Origin: Gnetum montanum
Lineage: Eukaryota > Streptophyta > Gnetopsida > Gnetales > Gnetaceae
NCBI GenBank assembly: GCA_015680685.1
Contig: MNCI01004154.1
Location: 42,080-106,079 of the forward strand
Length of the DNA: 64,000 bases
Reading direction: 5' to 3'
Part shown: piece by piece, positions 44,111 through 55,880 of the stretch
Layout: each line of letters starts with the position of its first letter
Numbering within the stretch: the first letter of the stretch is position 1
Notes under the pieces: model-generated
What the model was told of the DNA's origin: nothing
Databases searched by the model: none
What the model saw: the letters and a program-made list of their open reading frames with translations, nothing else
Position numbers and translations under genes: made by a program

Positions 44111-45068
44111 ATTTAAGAAGGACCATCAAAATTTTAGGTTATTTTTTGTAAGAACCCAAGGCAAAGTGAACTACAGGAAAAAATAATGTCGATTTTTAGA
44201 GAAATGTAGTTGTTAAAATTTTAGAGTATTTTAATGCTATCACTCTTATTATATAGAGACTTGGGGATCATTAGCATGTATTTATTCTCATGGAAAGGGT
44301 TGAGGGTAATGATAGGCTGGTCTCATGAAGAGTTGTTGTCTCAAAGCACATCCTTTTGGTAGGGTGGCAATGACCTCTTTCCATAATTAAAGATTAAAGG
44401 ATTCTTCTTCATTTCTTACCCTTTCTATATATATGTAGTTTATCCCATTATAAATGTATGTTAAGCTTGATATTATTTTGGTATCAGTAGGGTGTAGCTT
44501 GTTGATAAGGCTTATGACTTGCATCTTACATATCATAGATTCAATGCTAATGGGTTATATGGTGGTGTAAGGAAATTTTGCAATAGCAATAACTAAAATT
44601 GAATTCTGTCCAATTGATCCATATTTGTAATTACACTAATTTGATTTCTTTCATTTACAAGTCTCGATCTATGATAGCTCCATTGAAGTAGCTGAAGTTC
44701 TTCTTTAGGTTGATTTTCTAACTACTTGAATTCCAAATAGCCGTAAAGTTGCAAATCTCATGACTTTGATTCAGATAGATTCCTAGATAATCCAACAATT
44801 TTTATTCATTTCTTATCAAAATTTCATTTTTAAAAATTGGAGAATTTGTAAATGAAATATGTAGTTCATAGAAACATTTAAACTACTAAGGGTTCATAAA
44901 GGGTCATCACTTGGAGGCCAAACCTTTAGATTATTGAAATCAAGATTCATAGAATTACATATAATCCTATTTTTTATGACATCTATCTTAACTACTTTAG
45001 AATGATTTTAGCATAAGCACAAAAATTTTAATATTAAATTGATCAATGCTTTGTCTTTTATTATATAT
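44111..45068. other. Unassigned stretch between LINE and chromovirus
   Basis: No coding motif; possibly LINE 3' untranslated sequence in its first part. Confidence 0.3.
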
Positions 45069-45145
45069 GCCTTCATGGGAAGGAAATATAGTAGAAGGAA
45101 TGATAAGAAAATCTAGGTGTTTTAGTTGTGAGAGTCCTATAGGGC
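45069..45145 (+). repeat. Copy of the chromovirus 3' end, joined to gag
   Basis: These 77 bases match 57345-57420 with few changes (C-terminal codons FMGRIYSRRN, purine-rich run, and the TTGTGAGAGTCCTAT at or near the LTR start). Directly after it, with no LTR body, the frame of gag begins. Confidence 0.7.
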
Positions 45146-45927
45146 TAGAGCAATTTCCATCAGATTAGATCAACGACTAGATATGTTCACTATAGGGCTA
45201 ATAGAGGCATTATGGGTGGATGTGGAGATGTAGAATCCTCTGAGTTTGGTAACAAATATGCATGTAGCATGGGCCTTTGAAAGGAAAATGTAGATTAATT
45301 ATGGGGTAGGAATGAGGTGTTCTCTTTCCACATGGATAACACCGAAAATGATGGTTTCAGCCCCTCCCATTACTACTAGTTGAGATTAAAAATACATAGG
45401 GGGAAATACATCCATGGCTTCAAGCACTAGAATCACACCATCACCATTCATAAAGAGGTTTTCACTGGTAGAAATGGCAGAGAGGCATGTAAGAGAACTG
45501 TGTTATAATTGCAAGGAGTCGTATTCGGTAGGGCATAAGTGTAAATAACTTTTTTGTCTGATGGTGGAAGACTCTAATGATGATGTGGAGCAGTCAACTA
45601 TAGTGAATCCCAAAATATCCCTCCATGGCATAACAACGATTAGGAATTCACAAATTGTAATTATAGGTCTTGGTGGCAGGAGAACCAATACTAGTCCTTG
45701 AAGATTTTGGTAGTACATACAATTTCATTAGCAAAAAGGAAATCCATTAATTAGACTTACCTAGGGAGCACAGAGTGAGACTTTAAGTGTTTATGACTAA
45801 TGGTGAGAAGGTACCTAGTTCAAGTATCTATGAGGCTATCAAGATACAGGTGGGTAATGAATTCTTTTTCATGGATTTGTATGTTATACCATTGGAAGGA
45901 TATGATGTGGTACTTGGGGTGAAATGG
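45146..45927 (+). pseudogene. Chromovirus gag (3' part) and protease, cut by gypsy element 3
   Basis: The gag end reads NPLSLVTNMHVAWAFERKM. The zinc-knuckle segment reads MAERHVRELCYNCKESYSVG, then HKC. The protease follows as LVLEDFGSTYNFIS, where the DSG active site has become DFG, and GYDVVLGVKW is the usual end of the protease domain. At the next codon the frame stops at the LTR edge of gypsy element 3. The other half of the same type of element is at 54660-57720. Confidence 0.8.
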
Positions 45928-46810
45928 TGATGAGTGGCAAGGTACCCCTATGCCCAACCATACGAATCACAAGTGTTCATGTGCAATCCAATCGAATTCC
46001 TCAAACTATAATCACTAAGTACACTAGAGCTAAACAATGTATGTGTGTTGTTCGTTCGTTGTCTTCCTAGTTCCACTTATGGAATGCAATTGTATGATTA
46101 AGTGTAACTGAGGCATAAGATTTTAATTATTTTTTGTTTTTATGGAATTACTCACCTAGAACAAGAATAAAAGTATGAGTGATTGAAAGTAAGAGTGATT
46201 AATTGCTAAGTAAACTATAGTCTAATCTAGCCTAACACAAGTAACCATTCCCACTTCCTGAACACATCCTAAACTTTGTGCAAACACTACTAGGCTGTTA
46301 CACACTAGTCGTTTCTGAGCTACCAAGTGTCACACGTATGCTCGAAGGGGCCATGTTTGTGTAATTTAATGATTTTCTTGATTGATCAAAATTAATTACT
46401 ACATAAATAACATTAATGTAAATTGTGAAATAACATTATGTAAATGCATAAGAAAGAAAGTCTCAAGTGCTGCAAGGAATGGATCAAAGAGCTCATCTTT
46501 ATTGCCAACACAATGGTGTGCTTAGGTACATCAATGCTTGAATAAAGATCTGTTTACACTTAGACCTCTTGCTGTGGGCACTTGGAAAATATTCTAATTT
46601 TCAAATGAACAAACTATAAGAGTTTCACTACTTGATTGCTAAAACTTACTCCCAATTATGTTCTTGGTGCTATATTTATAGACCTAGGAGTAACCGTGTG
46701 ATATCAAATGTACGATATCACATCTTGGGCCACGATATCACGTACTCAATATCATGTACTTGATATTGTGGCCACCCCAATATCGAAGTGATGAAAAACA
46801 TGATTTATCA
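45928..46810 (-). repeat. 3' LTR of gypsy element 3 (883 bp), with TATA box
   Basis: It starts TGATAAATCATG on the minus strand at 46810, preceded by the purine-rich GTCGTAGGGGTA (46822-46811), and ends TCATCA at 45928, giving short inverted ends TGAT/ATCA. A strong TATA (CTATAAATATAG) is at 46669-46682. Upstream of it are six GATATCAC-like words. No second copy remains in the window. Confidence 0.7.
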
Positions 46811-46822
46811 TACCCCTACGAC

Positions 46823-48899
46823 TAAATGAAAACTTGTCCTCAAGTACAAAAGAAGAGGAACAAGTCCTTTACAAAATATAATAGGGGATGTGGACTTATT
46901 TGACTAACATGCAGAGTGACATAGAGAAAACAAAAAAATACAAAAGTGCCCAAGCATACAACATGACAATTAGGTATAAAATTGGGTGTTCATAACAATA
47001 GGAAAGAACAATGATAGATCTAAAGAAATCCAACCCCTCTTTGTATCAAAAGAATGAGGGAGAGATAGAAGAGATCCAATGATCATGAAAAATCTCTCGT
47101 GAGTGATATGGTTGCATCCTCCTTGGTGATGATAGTCCTGCTTCTAGCCCATGCTTCCCACAGCAATTGCAACAAAACCAAGGATTAGTATTAATAGTGC
47201 AACAGATAATGGCTGAGTACCCTGTCTCATTAGTGATTTTATCTAGCCAGGTTGTGATTGTGAGAGATTGGTTGCTTGATGTTGTTAGTGGAAAGACTGA
47301 TGAATGGGTTAAATAAGAGAAGCAATCCATACAATTCAGAAAAAGCTTAAAACAAGGAATACTGGAAAGAGGGTATTCACAATAATAAAAAGGAGTTCAT
47401 TACAAACAATTGTGAAGGTGCGTACAATTGGATGACATGGATGGGGTAACTAAAAAGAATTTTATTGTAACAATGTCTAAGGATAAAGAACTTAACTTAA
47501 CCAAACAAAAAGATATGCAAGTGGGTCCTTCCCAAAGTAGGCACAGGCCTTTTATGCCCTTGCATAACTTCAAACCAATGAGTCCATGGGCACCATGGAT
47601 GATTAATGGTTATAGAAAGTTAAGTATAGAAAAATCCAAAAGTAACTAATTGAGAAACCCGACATATCAAACTAGAACATTAAATCAAAACATGAAATCG
47701 CTAGTGAGGTGAGGCATGAAAAGTATAGACGGATGACAGAGAGAGTGAAATGGAGTTCCTAATTATAGTCACATGTAGTCCCTTCTGGAGTTTGTGATTA
47801 ACTGACTTGGTAGGATCCTTCTTTAGTCCAGATCAAAACCAACAACTTTCAGTGACTTTGCATCAACATTCTAAGGTAAGTCCATCCCCTAAGACATAAG
47901 AATGCTCTCACAAAACAACCATCATACCAAATTAGAGTGAAGGTAGGAAGTGAGAAAGGGCCTTAGTTAGAGGAGACAAGACAAGTCTTATAACTAGTGC
48001 TTATAGCCTTTTTATTTGGTCTAAGGGGTGTGCCTTGAATTCTCATGTGCTTTTTTTGAATGGGAACCACACCATGCAAAGACCCATGCATTTTTCGCAT
48101 TTATTTTATCCAAGGGTTGTGCTTTGAATCCTCATCTTTTTTTTTGTGATGAGGACCACACCATGCAAGGACGTATTTGACTTCCTATTATGAAATGATG
48201 TAGAAAAGTGAGAAGCTTATGAAAACACTCCTACACATAGGAAAATAGAAAAACACAAAGAATACTACATCCCTTTGAAGCCACACCCTGTCCAAGCCTT
48301 TGATTCCTTCCCAATTCTAGAAACTACATAAGTCACCAATTTATTGAAGTTGCATTAATGAATAAGAGACTGCACACTTCCAAAACAAGGAAAACCATAG
48401 AATATGTGGATGGGTGGATGATGTGGACTCACTGCCTATTCTATGAAAAGAAACCATGTTCCAATTTTCAATGACAACATTCACAGTCAAAAACCAGACA
48501 TCAACAATCAAATTACAAATGAAGCATACCACCATTGAGTAGTGCATTACCATTGTACCTGCCACCTTATTAGTAGAAAAAGAAAAGAAACACATCAAAT
48601 AGAAGAAAACATAACCATAAAAGAAAGTAAAAATGTAGACAATAAATATTGAATATATTAACGATGTTGTAAAGCAAAAACTAAGGGAAAACCAATAACC
48701 TTAAAAATACAAATATGTAAAATAGAGAAGATGAAAACAAAACGTTGTAAAACCAAAAATGTGGAAAACAAAAAATTCAAAAATTGAGAAGCTGCCTAAG
48801 GTGTTAGTATGGGTGACCATCTCCCCCACGACTAAGTTGGAAGGGAGAAATATGAAAGATTAAGTGTGGTTGTCCATCTGATGAGGTGTTTGATGTGTT
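46823..48899 (-). other. Long 3' region of gypsy element 3 between integrase and LTR
   Basis: About 2 kb. The integrase tail fades near 48820 (LVVGEMVTHTNTLGS). An open frame at 47046-47330 has Cys-rich pieces (CCNCCGKHG), and just after it is a hydrophobic run that could be a membrane segment. Close to the polypurine tract is VLEDKFSFSRRG. Some plant gypsy lineages carry an extra ORF here, but this region is too decayed to name. Confidence 0.4.
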
Positions 48900-50175
48900 G
48901 GTTGGCTTAAGCTCATGGAAAGGTTTTATTTATTGAATGTTAACTAATTTTTTTTGTCTAGGCTATCAAGTTTGTAGGTGATCATGGCCCTAGATGGAAA
49001 AGTCTCATCTATGATGTAAAGTCCTTCCCACAATGTTTGAAATTTGGTTCATTGGGGTACATGTGTAGGATTCCATTAGAGAACCTTGTCGCCTGGTTGA
49101 AACTTGACTTTTCTTATTTTGATGTCATGGCATTTCTTGTTGAATGCCTTATGCATCTCATTGGATGATAGGGCCATCAACCAGTTTTCATCTAGCAAGT
49201 TGAGACTCATTAATCGTTCTTTCTATGCTAGACTTAGATCTAGGTCAAGGTCATAGGCTGTGGAGAGTGTACAAAGCTTGGATTGGATGGCAATGTTGGT
49301 ATTTTTTCATACACAAGCTCATAAAGAGAATAACCTATGGGAAGCTTCCATGTGGAGTGACAGGGCCAAATGGCATCATTTAATTTAGTGCTCTAGTCCC
49401 TTCAGTATTTGCTAATGGTACACATTAAGATTTTTGTAATCTCCTAATTAGTAACCTGAACTTGACCATTGGCTTGGGGGTGATATGGTGTTGTGAATTT
49501 ATGTTCAACCCCCAAGAATTGCATAAACTTCTAGAAAGTGGCACCTATAAAATGAGTTCCATTATCATAAATTAATGCATGAGGTACACAAAAATTATTC
49601 ACGATATTTTGTTGTACAAACCAAGTAGTAGTGGTGGATGTATAGTCGACGACGGCTATTGCTTCTGTCCACTTGGTACAATAGTTAACTGTGACTATTA
49701 TATATGCCTTTTCATTTGATAAAGGTGCAATGGGACCCATAAAGTCAATGCCCTAAATGTTGAATGGTTCGAGAGGTTGTATCCATTGTTGTGGTCCCTC
49801 CATTCGAGTTGTCATTCCACCATCCCTCTAGCAATGATCACAAGCGTGGATGAACTGATGTGCATCCCTGAAGATTGTTGGCCAATAATAACCTGCCATG
49901 AGGATTTTTATGGCCATGCATCTCCCAACATAATGGCCCCCACAAGGACCTTCGTGAGCATCCTGAAGAACATGAAGTTGATCTGTATTAGGGACACACC
50001 ACTGTACCAGGCCATCGGGGCAAACCTTGTAAAGGTTTTCATTAATCTCCATGAAATATTTGACCTGGTGAAGAAACTTTTGTTTCTTTCTAGTGTCCAA
50101 CCCTTGCAGTAGTTCTTGCTTGAGTAGATAAGTGAGGATGGTGTTGTACCATTTTGGTTCATCGAGCATTTGTGC
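48900..50175 (-). pseudogene. Integrase of gypsy element 3
   Basis: The zinc finger is complete: HEGPCGGHYVG and HACDHC, with YYWPTIFRD between them. The core has GIDFMGPIAPLSNEKAYIIV (first Asp), ALIYDNGTHFIGATF (second Asp) and YHPQANGQVQVTN, where the catalytic Glu is now Gln. The C-terminal part includes WEGLYIIDETFPS and YKLDSLD, the usual binding-domain residues. Stops interrupt it. Confidence 0.85.
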
Positions 50176-50269
50176 ATTAATAGCATCTACAAGGAGAGAT
50201 TTGTCAAGGAATTGATCAGATAAAGGGCTCTATTTTTTCTTGTCATCCCATCTTAGTTGTGATAAGTGA

Positions 50270-50740
50270 TCCACAACCACATTCTCCACATCTCTATGAT
50301 TTACCATCATTAGATCGAATTCCTGCAAAATCATGAGCCACTATATGACACGGGGGCTCACCATTGGTTTGTTCATTAGAAATCTGATGGTGCTATGATC
50401 TATATGCACAAACACTTTATAGCTAAGCACATAGTACCCAAAATTCTCTATAGAAAACACCACTACCATCAACTGCTTTTCTATGGTGGTGTAGTTTAGT
50501 TGTGCATCTACAATGCTCTAACTTGCATAGTGAATGTAATATGGACATTTTTGATCATCCATCTACGTAAGCACTACTCCCAAAGCATAATTCGATGCAT
50601 CGTTCATCACATGAAATTATCTAAACCAATTTGATACTTGAAGAATGGGGGTTTCAACAAGCTTTTGCTTCAATTGTTGAAATGCTAATTCACATGAAAG
50701 GGTCTAGATGAATGATGCATCCTTCTTTGTCAATTCTATT
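50270..50740 (-). pseudogene. RNase H of gypsy element 3
   Basis: It reads HVMNDASNYALGVVLT, then NYTTIEKQLMVVVFSIENFG (catalytic Glu of EKE now Gln) and KVFVHIDHSTIRFLMNKPMV. This is the gypsy RNase H in its normal place between RT and integrase. Confidence 0.8.
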
Positions 50741-51530
50741 AATGGCTTCGTGATTTTGGAAAAATTCTTGATGAATCACCATTAATAGCTAGTATGACCA
50801 AGGAATGACCAAACTTCTGTGACTATTTTTGGTTGATGGGTTATTCCTTGGATGACCCTTATTTTTTCAAGGTCCACCTTGATTCCTACTTTTGAGATGC
50901 AATGCCCCAAGACTGTGCCTTCCTAGACCATAAGATGGCTCTTTTGCCAATTGGGCCAGAGGTTTTTTTTGACACATCTCTTCAACACCTGCTGAAGATG
51001 GTCTAGGGCTTGCTCGAATGTAGCTCCATAGGTAGAAAAATCATCAATAAAAACTTCTACCTCGCTACCAATCTATTCTTGGAAAATGTTGAGAACTAAT
51101 CGTTGAAATGTGGCTAGGGCATTACATAGACCAAACGACATCTAGCAGTAAGCAAAAGTCCCCTAAGGACTTGTGAAAGTTATCTTTGCCTAGTCCTCTG
51201 GTGTAATCCGAATTTGGTTATAGCCACTATAACCATCCAGAAAGCTATTAAAGTTGTACCCCAAAATGGTGTCCAGCACTTGGTCAACGAAAGATAATGG
51301 AAATTGATCCTTGAATGTTGCCATGTTGAGTAGTCAAAAGTCAACCCACACCTATCATTTGCCTTCTTTCTTTGGCACAATCATGAGTGGGCTGACCCAC
51401 TCACTATCTAAGACAAGGTAAATGAATCCCACTTTGAGGAGTTGTTCAATCTCCTCTTTGACAATCTATTTTAACTTGGGATTCAAACATCACTGTGGCT
51501 ATTGTTTCAGCTTGATGGCAGGGTCAATGT
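50741..51530 (-). pseudogene. Reverse transcriptase of gypsy element 3
   Basis: It reads EEIEQLLKVGFIYLVLDSEW and VSPLMIVPKKEGK, then FSFVDQVLD-type and YNFNSFLDGYSGYNQIRITP. GLCNALATFQRLVLNIFQE comes before VEVFIDDFSTYGATFEQALD at about 51015-51060, with the catalytic Asp pair intact. GTVLGHCISKVGIKVDLEKI ends the thumb. Several stops are present. Confidence 0.88.
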
Positions 51531-51633
51531 ATATTCGGTGTTGGCATATTCTTGGATCTATCCTAGTGAGCTTCGAATATAACCAAGTAAAGGCTACTAA
51601 CCACTTTTCCACAACTTTTATCAAATGTTTCTT

Positions 51634-51870
51634 CTATTCTGTAGCAAGCTTGGCATTAATGATAACTAGCCTCTCATTTTTCAAAAAAACGTACTCCATT
51701 CTAGCCGGTAGTGTCTTTAATTCAAGGGGCTCTTGTTTAAAATTATCAAGAATTTCTAGCTCATCCCAATTGACATCATCATTTTCTCCTTCGAAGAGCT
51801 GGTGGTGAACTTGCTCGAGTTCATCCATACTTGCAACGTACTTGTACATTAGGCCCTTAGTCGATTCCAT
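51634..51870 (-). pseudogene. Spacer between protease and RT of gypsy element 3
   Basis: An open acidic stretch (DELEQVHHQLFEGENDDVNW and PLELKTLP) on the element's strand, with no catalytic motif. It matches the variable linker that precedes RT in these polyproteins. Confidence 0.55.
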
Positions 51871-51996
51871 GCATAATGTATTACTGCTAGCATCAATTGT
51901 CAGCCACTATGTGCCTTCTTTTTTTGTGGCTATTGCATACAAACATCTTTAGATATCAACTTCTGGTGCACACTACTTGCATGCAAAGATAGATGT

Positions 51997-52430
51997 TTAC
52001 TTTACTGACCATAACTTCTGCACACAATGGCACTCTAAATCACTATACGCAATACATGGAACTCTCTTCTTCTCGATCTTTCCAAATTCATTTTCTTTTG
52101 ATATCTTCAAGGAAAGATCTCTAATGCCCATTTTGGCATCCACAGTACTTAGCCATGCCCTTCCCATAATGATTGGAAAGTCCCCCTTGCAGTTCTCCAC
52201 TTTGATTACTAGAAAATTAGTGAGATATGACCACCCACAAATAGTGGTGATGATGTCTTCAACCAATCCCAATGGAATAGTGATGGATTGGTCCACCAAT
52301 TCCAAACGAATGTTGCTCTTCTTCAAAGAAGGAAGATTTCACATTGTGTACATCTCATGTGAGATCAAATTAACACCAAAACCAGAGTCAAGAAGAGCTT
52401 TGCAAGGCTCATTCCTAGTAATTTGCAAGT
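51997..52430 (-). pseudogene. Protease of gypsy element 3
   Basis: The active site is intact: CKALLDSGFGVNLISHEMY at about 52360-52410. LELVDQSITIPLGLVEDIIT, NFLVIKVENCKGDFPIIMGR and AWLSTVDAKMGIRDLSLKIS follow, closely matching plant gypsy retropepsins. The last 109 codons are free of stops, one of the best-kept pieces in the window. One stop lies between active site and body. Confidence 0.85.
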
Positions 52431-52749
52431 AAACTAAGGGACTCCCAGGATCAACTAATTTTTTGGGTAGGTTACCAACTCAAATCTAATTAGATACAAC
52501 ATGTGTCAGCATTACAGTATGGATTCAAGAAGGATTTTGATTTGAAGGGGACTCAGATAGAGAGGAAATAGAGGAAGTTGGAGGAGTAGAGTTACCAACC
52601 ACCAATGTGTTTGAGGACTTTGGTGGACTGCAAGGTTCGAAGAAGGGTCTTTTCTTTGTTCGTGGTTCCAATCCACTAGATGGGTTAATCAATTGTAGGT
52701 TAACTACCCTCGTAGCATTTCTTTGTTATGATTGTCGAGGTAATTCACC

Positions 52750-54655
52750 CTACATGGATGGAGTAGGCGATAGTTGTGCAGGAGGTGGAGGAGTAGGTGT
52801 AGGAATAGGAGGTACATGAGCATAGTAGGTGGCATTCCTTCTTGGATAGGGTGATTGATATGTTTCAGGAGGGTAGTGGTGAGATTGGTAAGTAGCAACA
52901 TGACTAGAGGAGTCCCTTGGAGATGAAGGTTGCTGAACATAGTAACTATAAGGATTTGGATGTCGATAAGGGTATTGTTGTCTTAGAGGTGGCAATGTCC
53001 ATGATTGTAGTTGCTTCCACTACTGGTACAATTCATAGGGTTGTAGAGAAGTTCCACCTAGATAGTATTATTGGGGTTGGTGGAATTATCGAGGATTACC
53101 TTGTGGATAAGGGAATCTTTTGGGCATTTTCCTTTGTGTAAGTCGTGGATGTAAGGCATACATCCCAGATTCCTACAAGTGTGATACAACTGGGCAACAT
53201 TCCTTAGGATGTTCATATTGGTAAACATCACATCCACTGTCATCATTTGAATCAATGTCCACAGCCATCTCTATCACAACTATCTTACCTTTACCCTTAG
53301 ATTTGGCACATTCAACTTCCTTACATCTCCGATGCTCTCACTCACCACCTTGCTCCTTGGACTCTTCAGCAATTTTTAAAATATCTTGAAACCTATTGTC
53401 CATGGAGCCCCATAATTGATCAACCTTAGCTATAATTTCTAATTGCAATTTCTAGAATGATAATGTTTTCTAATTAACCACCTCATCTCTGGTGGATTCA
53501 TCCTCACTATCACAAAATATAACCCTCTTTTGTCGAATAGAAGGATCCCTGTTGTATTCTTCTGCACTTTCACATTTTCTCACCTCTCCCTCCTCCTTGT
53601 CTACTTGGCTTAATTAATTTTTGGATCTGACGAGCTCTTAACTCTGTCAATCTCCCTTGGACATAGATGCTAAGGGTTTTCCTGGTTTTAGACAGCAACC
53701 CATCTATGATATGGTGAAGATAATCAAGTTGAGAGTATCCATGGCTAGGACACCTATGCAATAGAGAGTAGTATTAGCCAATAGTAGCATCCAAGGGCTT
53801 ATAATTCCTTTGTTTCCACCCTTGAATTTGTTTTCTTAGATTGGATACTTGGGAGTATGTTTGATATTTGTCATTGAATAGTTCCAACATTGTACTCCAC
53901 TGCTTGATTGATTCTAGTTCCAAGGATCAATACCAATGTTATGCTTCCTTTATGAGTGTTCTTGGAAATAATTTCAACTTTTGTCATTCATTTTAAATAT
54001 TCTACAAGGCACATGCATCCTAGAAGGCCTGAAGATGATTTTACAAATCAGCATCATATCCTCCCTCAAATCGAGGGATGTTGTTCATATCCAGCCTCTT
54101 TATTCTACTGTCCTTCACATGCCTTGTTGGAATCTTTACAACCTCTGCAATATTTAACATGCCCTGAGTAGCAAGTAGAGGTTCATCAAGGCCATGATGG
54201 TGGTGCCTCTGATGTTCCCTACTAGCCCTTCTTTCTTGATGATGGACGTCTCTGGATTGCCCACATCTTCAGTCATGACTGTCCTGATGGTCCCTTCTAT
54301 TATTCTGGTCTTGTCGATAACCTCCATCATGGTTATTTCTTCTGCAGCCACAATTTAAACCAGATGAAGAAGAAGACGATGATGATGAATGGGAAGAAGA
54401 AGGGGAACTTGCTCCACGCTAATGCCTATCATCCTTCCTTTGATGGTTCCAACCACGATCATGATCATGATCTCCTTTGTCTCCCTTTTCTTGACTTGCT
54501 TCTCTAGATCTATTTTTGTCATTAGATCCATTTTGACCAAAACCTAGATTATGGATTGTAGATTATACATTTTGGTTGAGGGCTCCTTGAATGAAGTCAA
54601 AGAGAGGAGAATCACTAAAGAAGTTGTTGCGTTCATCAATTAGGCCAAGTGGAGG
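52750..54655 (-). pseudogene. Gag of gypsy element 3
   Basis: The N-terminal part (54640-54150) is Arg/Asp/Ser-rich and low in complexity, including a long Ser run. The gag core at 54090-53600 reads LDMNNIPRFEGGYDADL, LKLFPRTLIKEA, SIKQWSTMLELFNDKYQTYS and RCPSHGYSQLDYLHHIIDGL, the plant Retrotrans_gag pattern. A CxxxG-type knuckle may be near 53200 (a Cys/His-rich stretch). A Pro/Tyr/Gln-rich tail (52750-52995) precedes the protease. Many stops are present. Confidence 0.75.
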
Positions 54656-54659
54656 TGGA

Positions 54660-55320
54660 AAGATATCCACATTTTTAGATGAAATTGAGAAATAGTGTAC
54701 AACAATGTTGCAACAAGGAAGAATTCAACCAAGTAGGTCACCTTTTTCTTGACCAGTTTTGTTGGTTCATAAACATGAAGGTTCTTGGAGGTTTTTTGTG
54801 TATTATCATGAGCTCAATGCTAGGATAGCCAAGGATAAGTTTCTAGTCTTGGTAGTAGATGAATTATTAGACAAGCTTCATGGAACCAGATATTTTACAA
54901 TGTTGGATTTGAGGTCAAGATATCACCAGGTGTAGATGGACTTAGTGGATGTGGAGAAGATGGCTTTCTACATGCACCATGATCATTTCAAGTTCCTGTT
55001 CATGCCTTTTGGCCTTACCAATGCATCCTCTTCATTCCAATCATTGATGAATGAGGTATTTCAATTTTATTTGTGCAAATTCATTTTGGTTTTCTTCAAT
55101 AATATCCTTATTTATAGCAAAACTTGGATTGAACATCTACAACACATACGAATGGTGTTTGAATTGTTGCAAATTCATCAGTTGTTTTTAAAGAAGTCTA
55201 AATGTTCCTTTGGGGAAACTCGGGTGTGTTATTTGGGTCACATAATACATAGGAAAGGAGTCTCCATAGATGCTAGTAAGTTTAAGGTAGTAATTGATTG
55301 GCTATGCCTCAATTAGCTAA
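54660..55320 (+). pseudogene. Chromovirus reverse transcriptase
   Basis: The readable frame starts in the region before the RT fingers: RYPHF, a small frameshift, then DEIEKxCTTMLQQGRIQPSR and PVLLVHKHEGSWRF. It goes on with VVDELLDKLHGTRYFTMLDL, LFMPFGLTNASSSFQSLMNE, and FILVFFNNILIYSKTWIEHL at 55075-55130. The catalytic YxDD site (FFDD in this family) is FFNN, so the enzyme is dead. CSFGETRVCYLGHIIHRKGV ends the thumb. Confidence 0.88.
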
Positions 55321-55880
55321 GGCTTTGTGTGGTTTCCTTGGGCTTGTAGGATACTATTCAAAGTTCATAAAAATTATGGGTTGTTCCCCACTCCATTGAA
55401 AAATTTGCTGAAGAAGCATTCTTCCCAATGGAGCTCTACTATTGAGACAACATTTATGGATTTAAAGCAAGCTCTTTCCACAACTCTAGTTTTAAGGTTA
55501 CTAGATTTCACACTTGAATTTGTGATAGAATGTGATGATTTAGGAATGGGTATAGGTATGGTAGTTCAACAACAAGGTCATCCTATTGCCTTTTTCAATT
55601 GTAAACTTGTCAATTGTCATTTTAAACTTCTAGTGTATGAAAGGAAATTGATTGGGCTTACTCTAATAGTAAGACATTGGCAGCCATACTTATGGGGTCA
55701 TTCCTTTCTCATCAAAATAGATCACTATAGCCTAAAGTACCTTTTGGAGTAGAAACTCACTAACTTCCCTTAATAGCATTAGGTAAGTAAATTTCTTAAA
55801 TTTGATTTCTGAGTTGATTATAAGGCAAGTAACTTAAATTGAGCTACAGATGCCTTATCCAAGAAGGATGAGGGCAAAGG
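55321..55880 (+). pseudogene. Chromovirus RNase H
   Basis: After a frame change near 55320 it reads LEFVIECDDLGMGIGMVVQQ (first Asp), YERKLIGLTLIVRHWQPYLW (the catalytic Glu of the YEKEL form is Lys) and FLIKIDHYSLKYLLE (Asp). VDYKASNLNxATDALSKKDE, the usual tail, follows. Stops are present. Confidence 0.82.

Larger units (their letters stand above)
45928..54658 (-). mobile_element. Ty3/gypsy element 3, inserted in a chromovirus, 5' end lost
   Basis: Minus strand, right to left: gag (from about 54655), protease, RT, RNase H, integrase, a 2-kb 3' region, polypurine tract and 3' LTR (46810-45928). The 5' LTR, primer site and leader are missing: gag runs directly into chromovirus RT sequence at about 54660. 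The RT (FIDDFSTYG) and protease types point to the non-chromoviral plant gypsy branch, close to Athila/Tat. Confidence 0.8.

Noticed and set aside
48805..48840. GTCGTGGGGGAGATG as the polypurine tract of gypsy element 3
   Set aside because: It can be read in frame as the end of the polyprotein (LVVGEMVTHT), and no LTR start follows. The tract at 46811-46822 is next to a TATA-bearing LTR.
51422..52432. Plus-strand open frames of 128 and 151 codons
   Set aside because: They are opposite the RT and protease of gypsy element 3, which read clearly on the minus strand.
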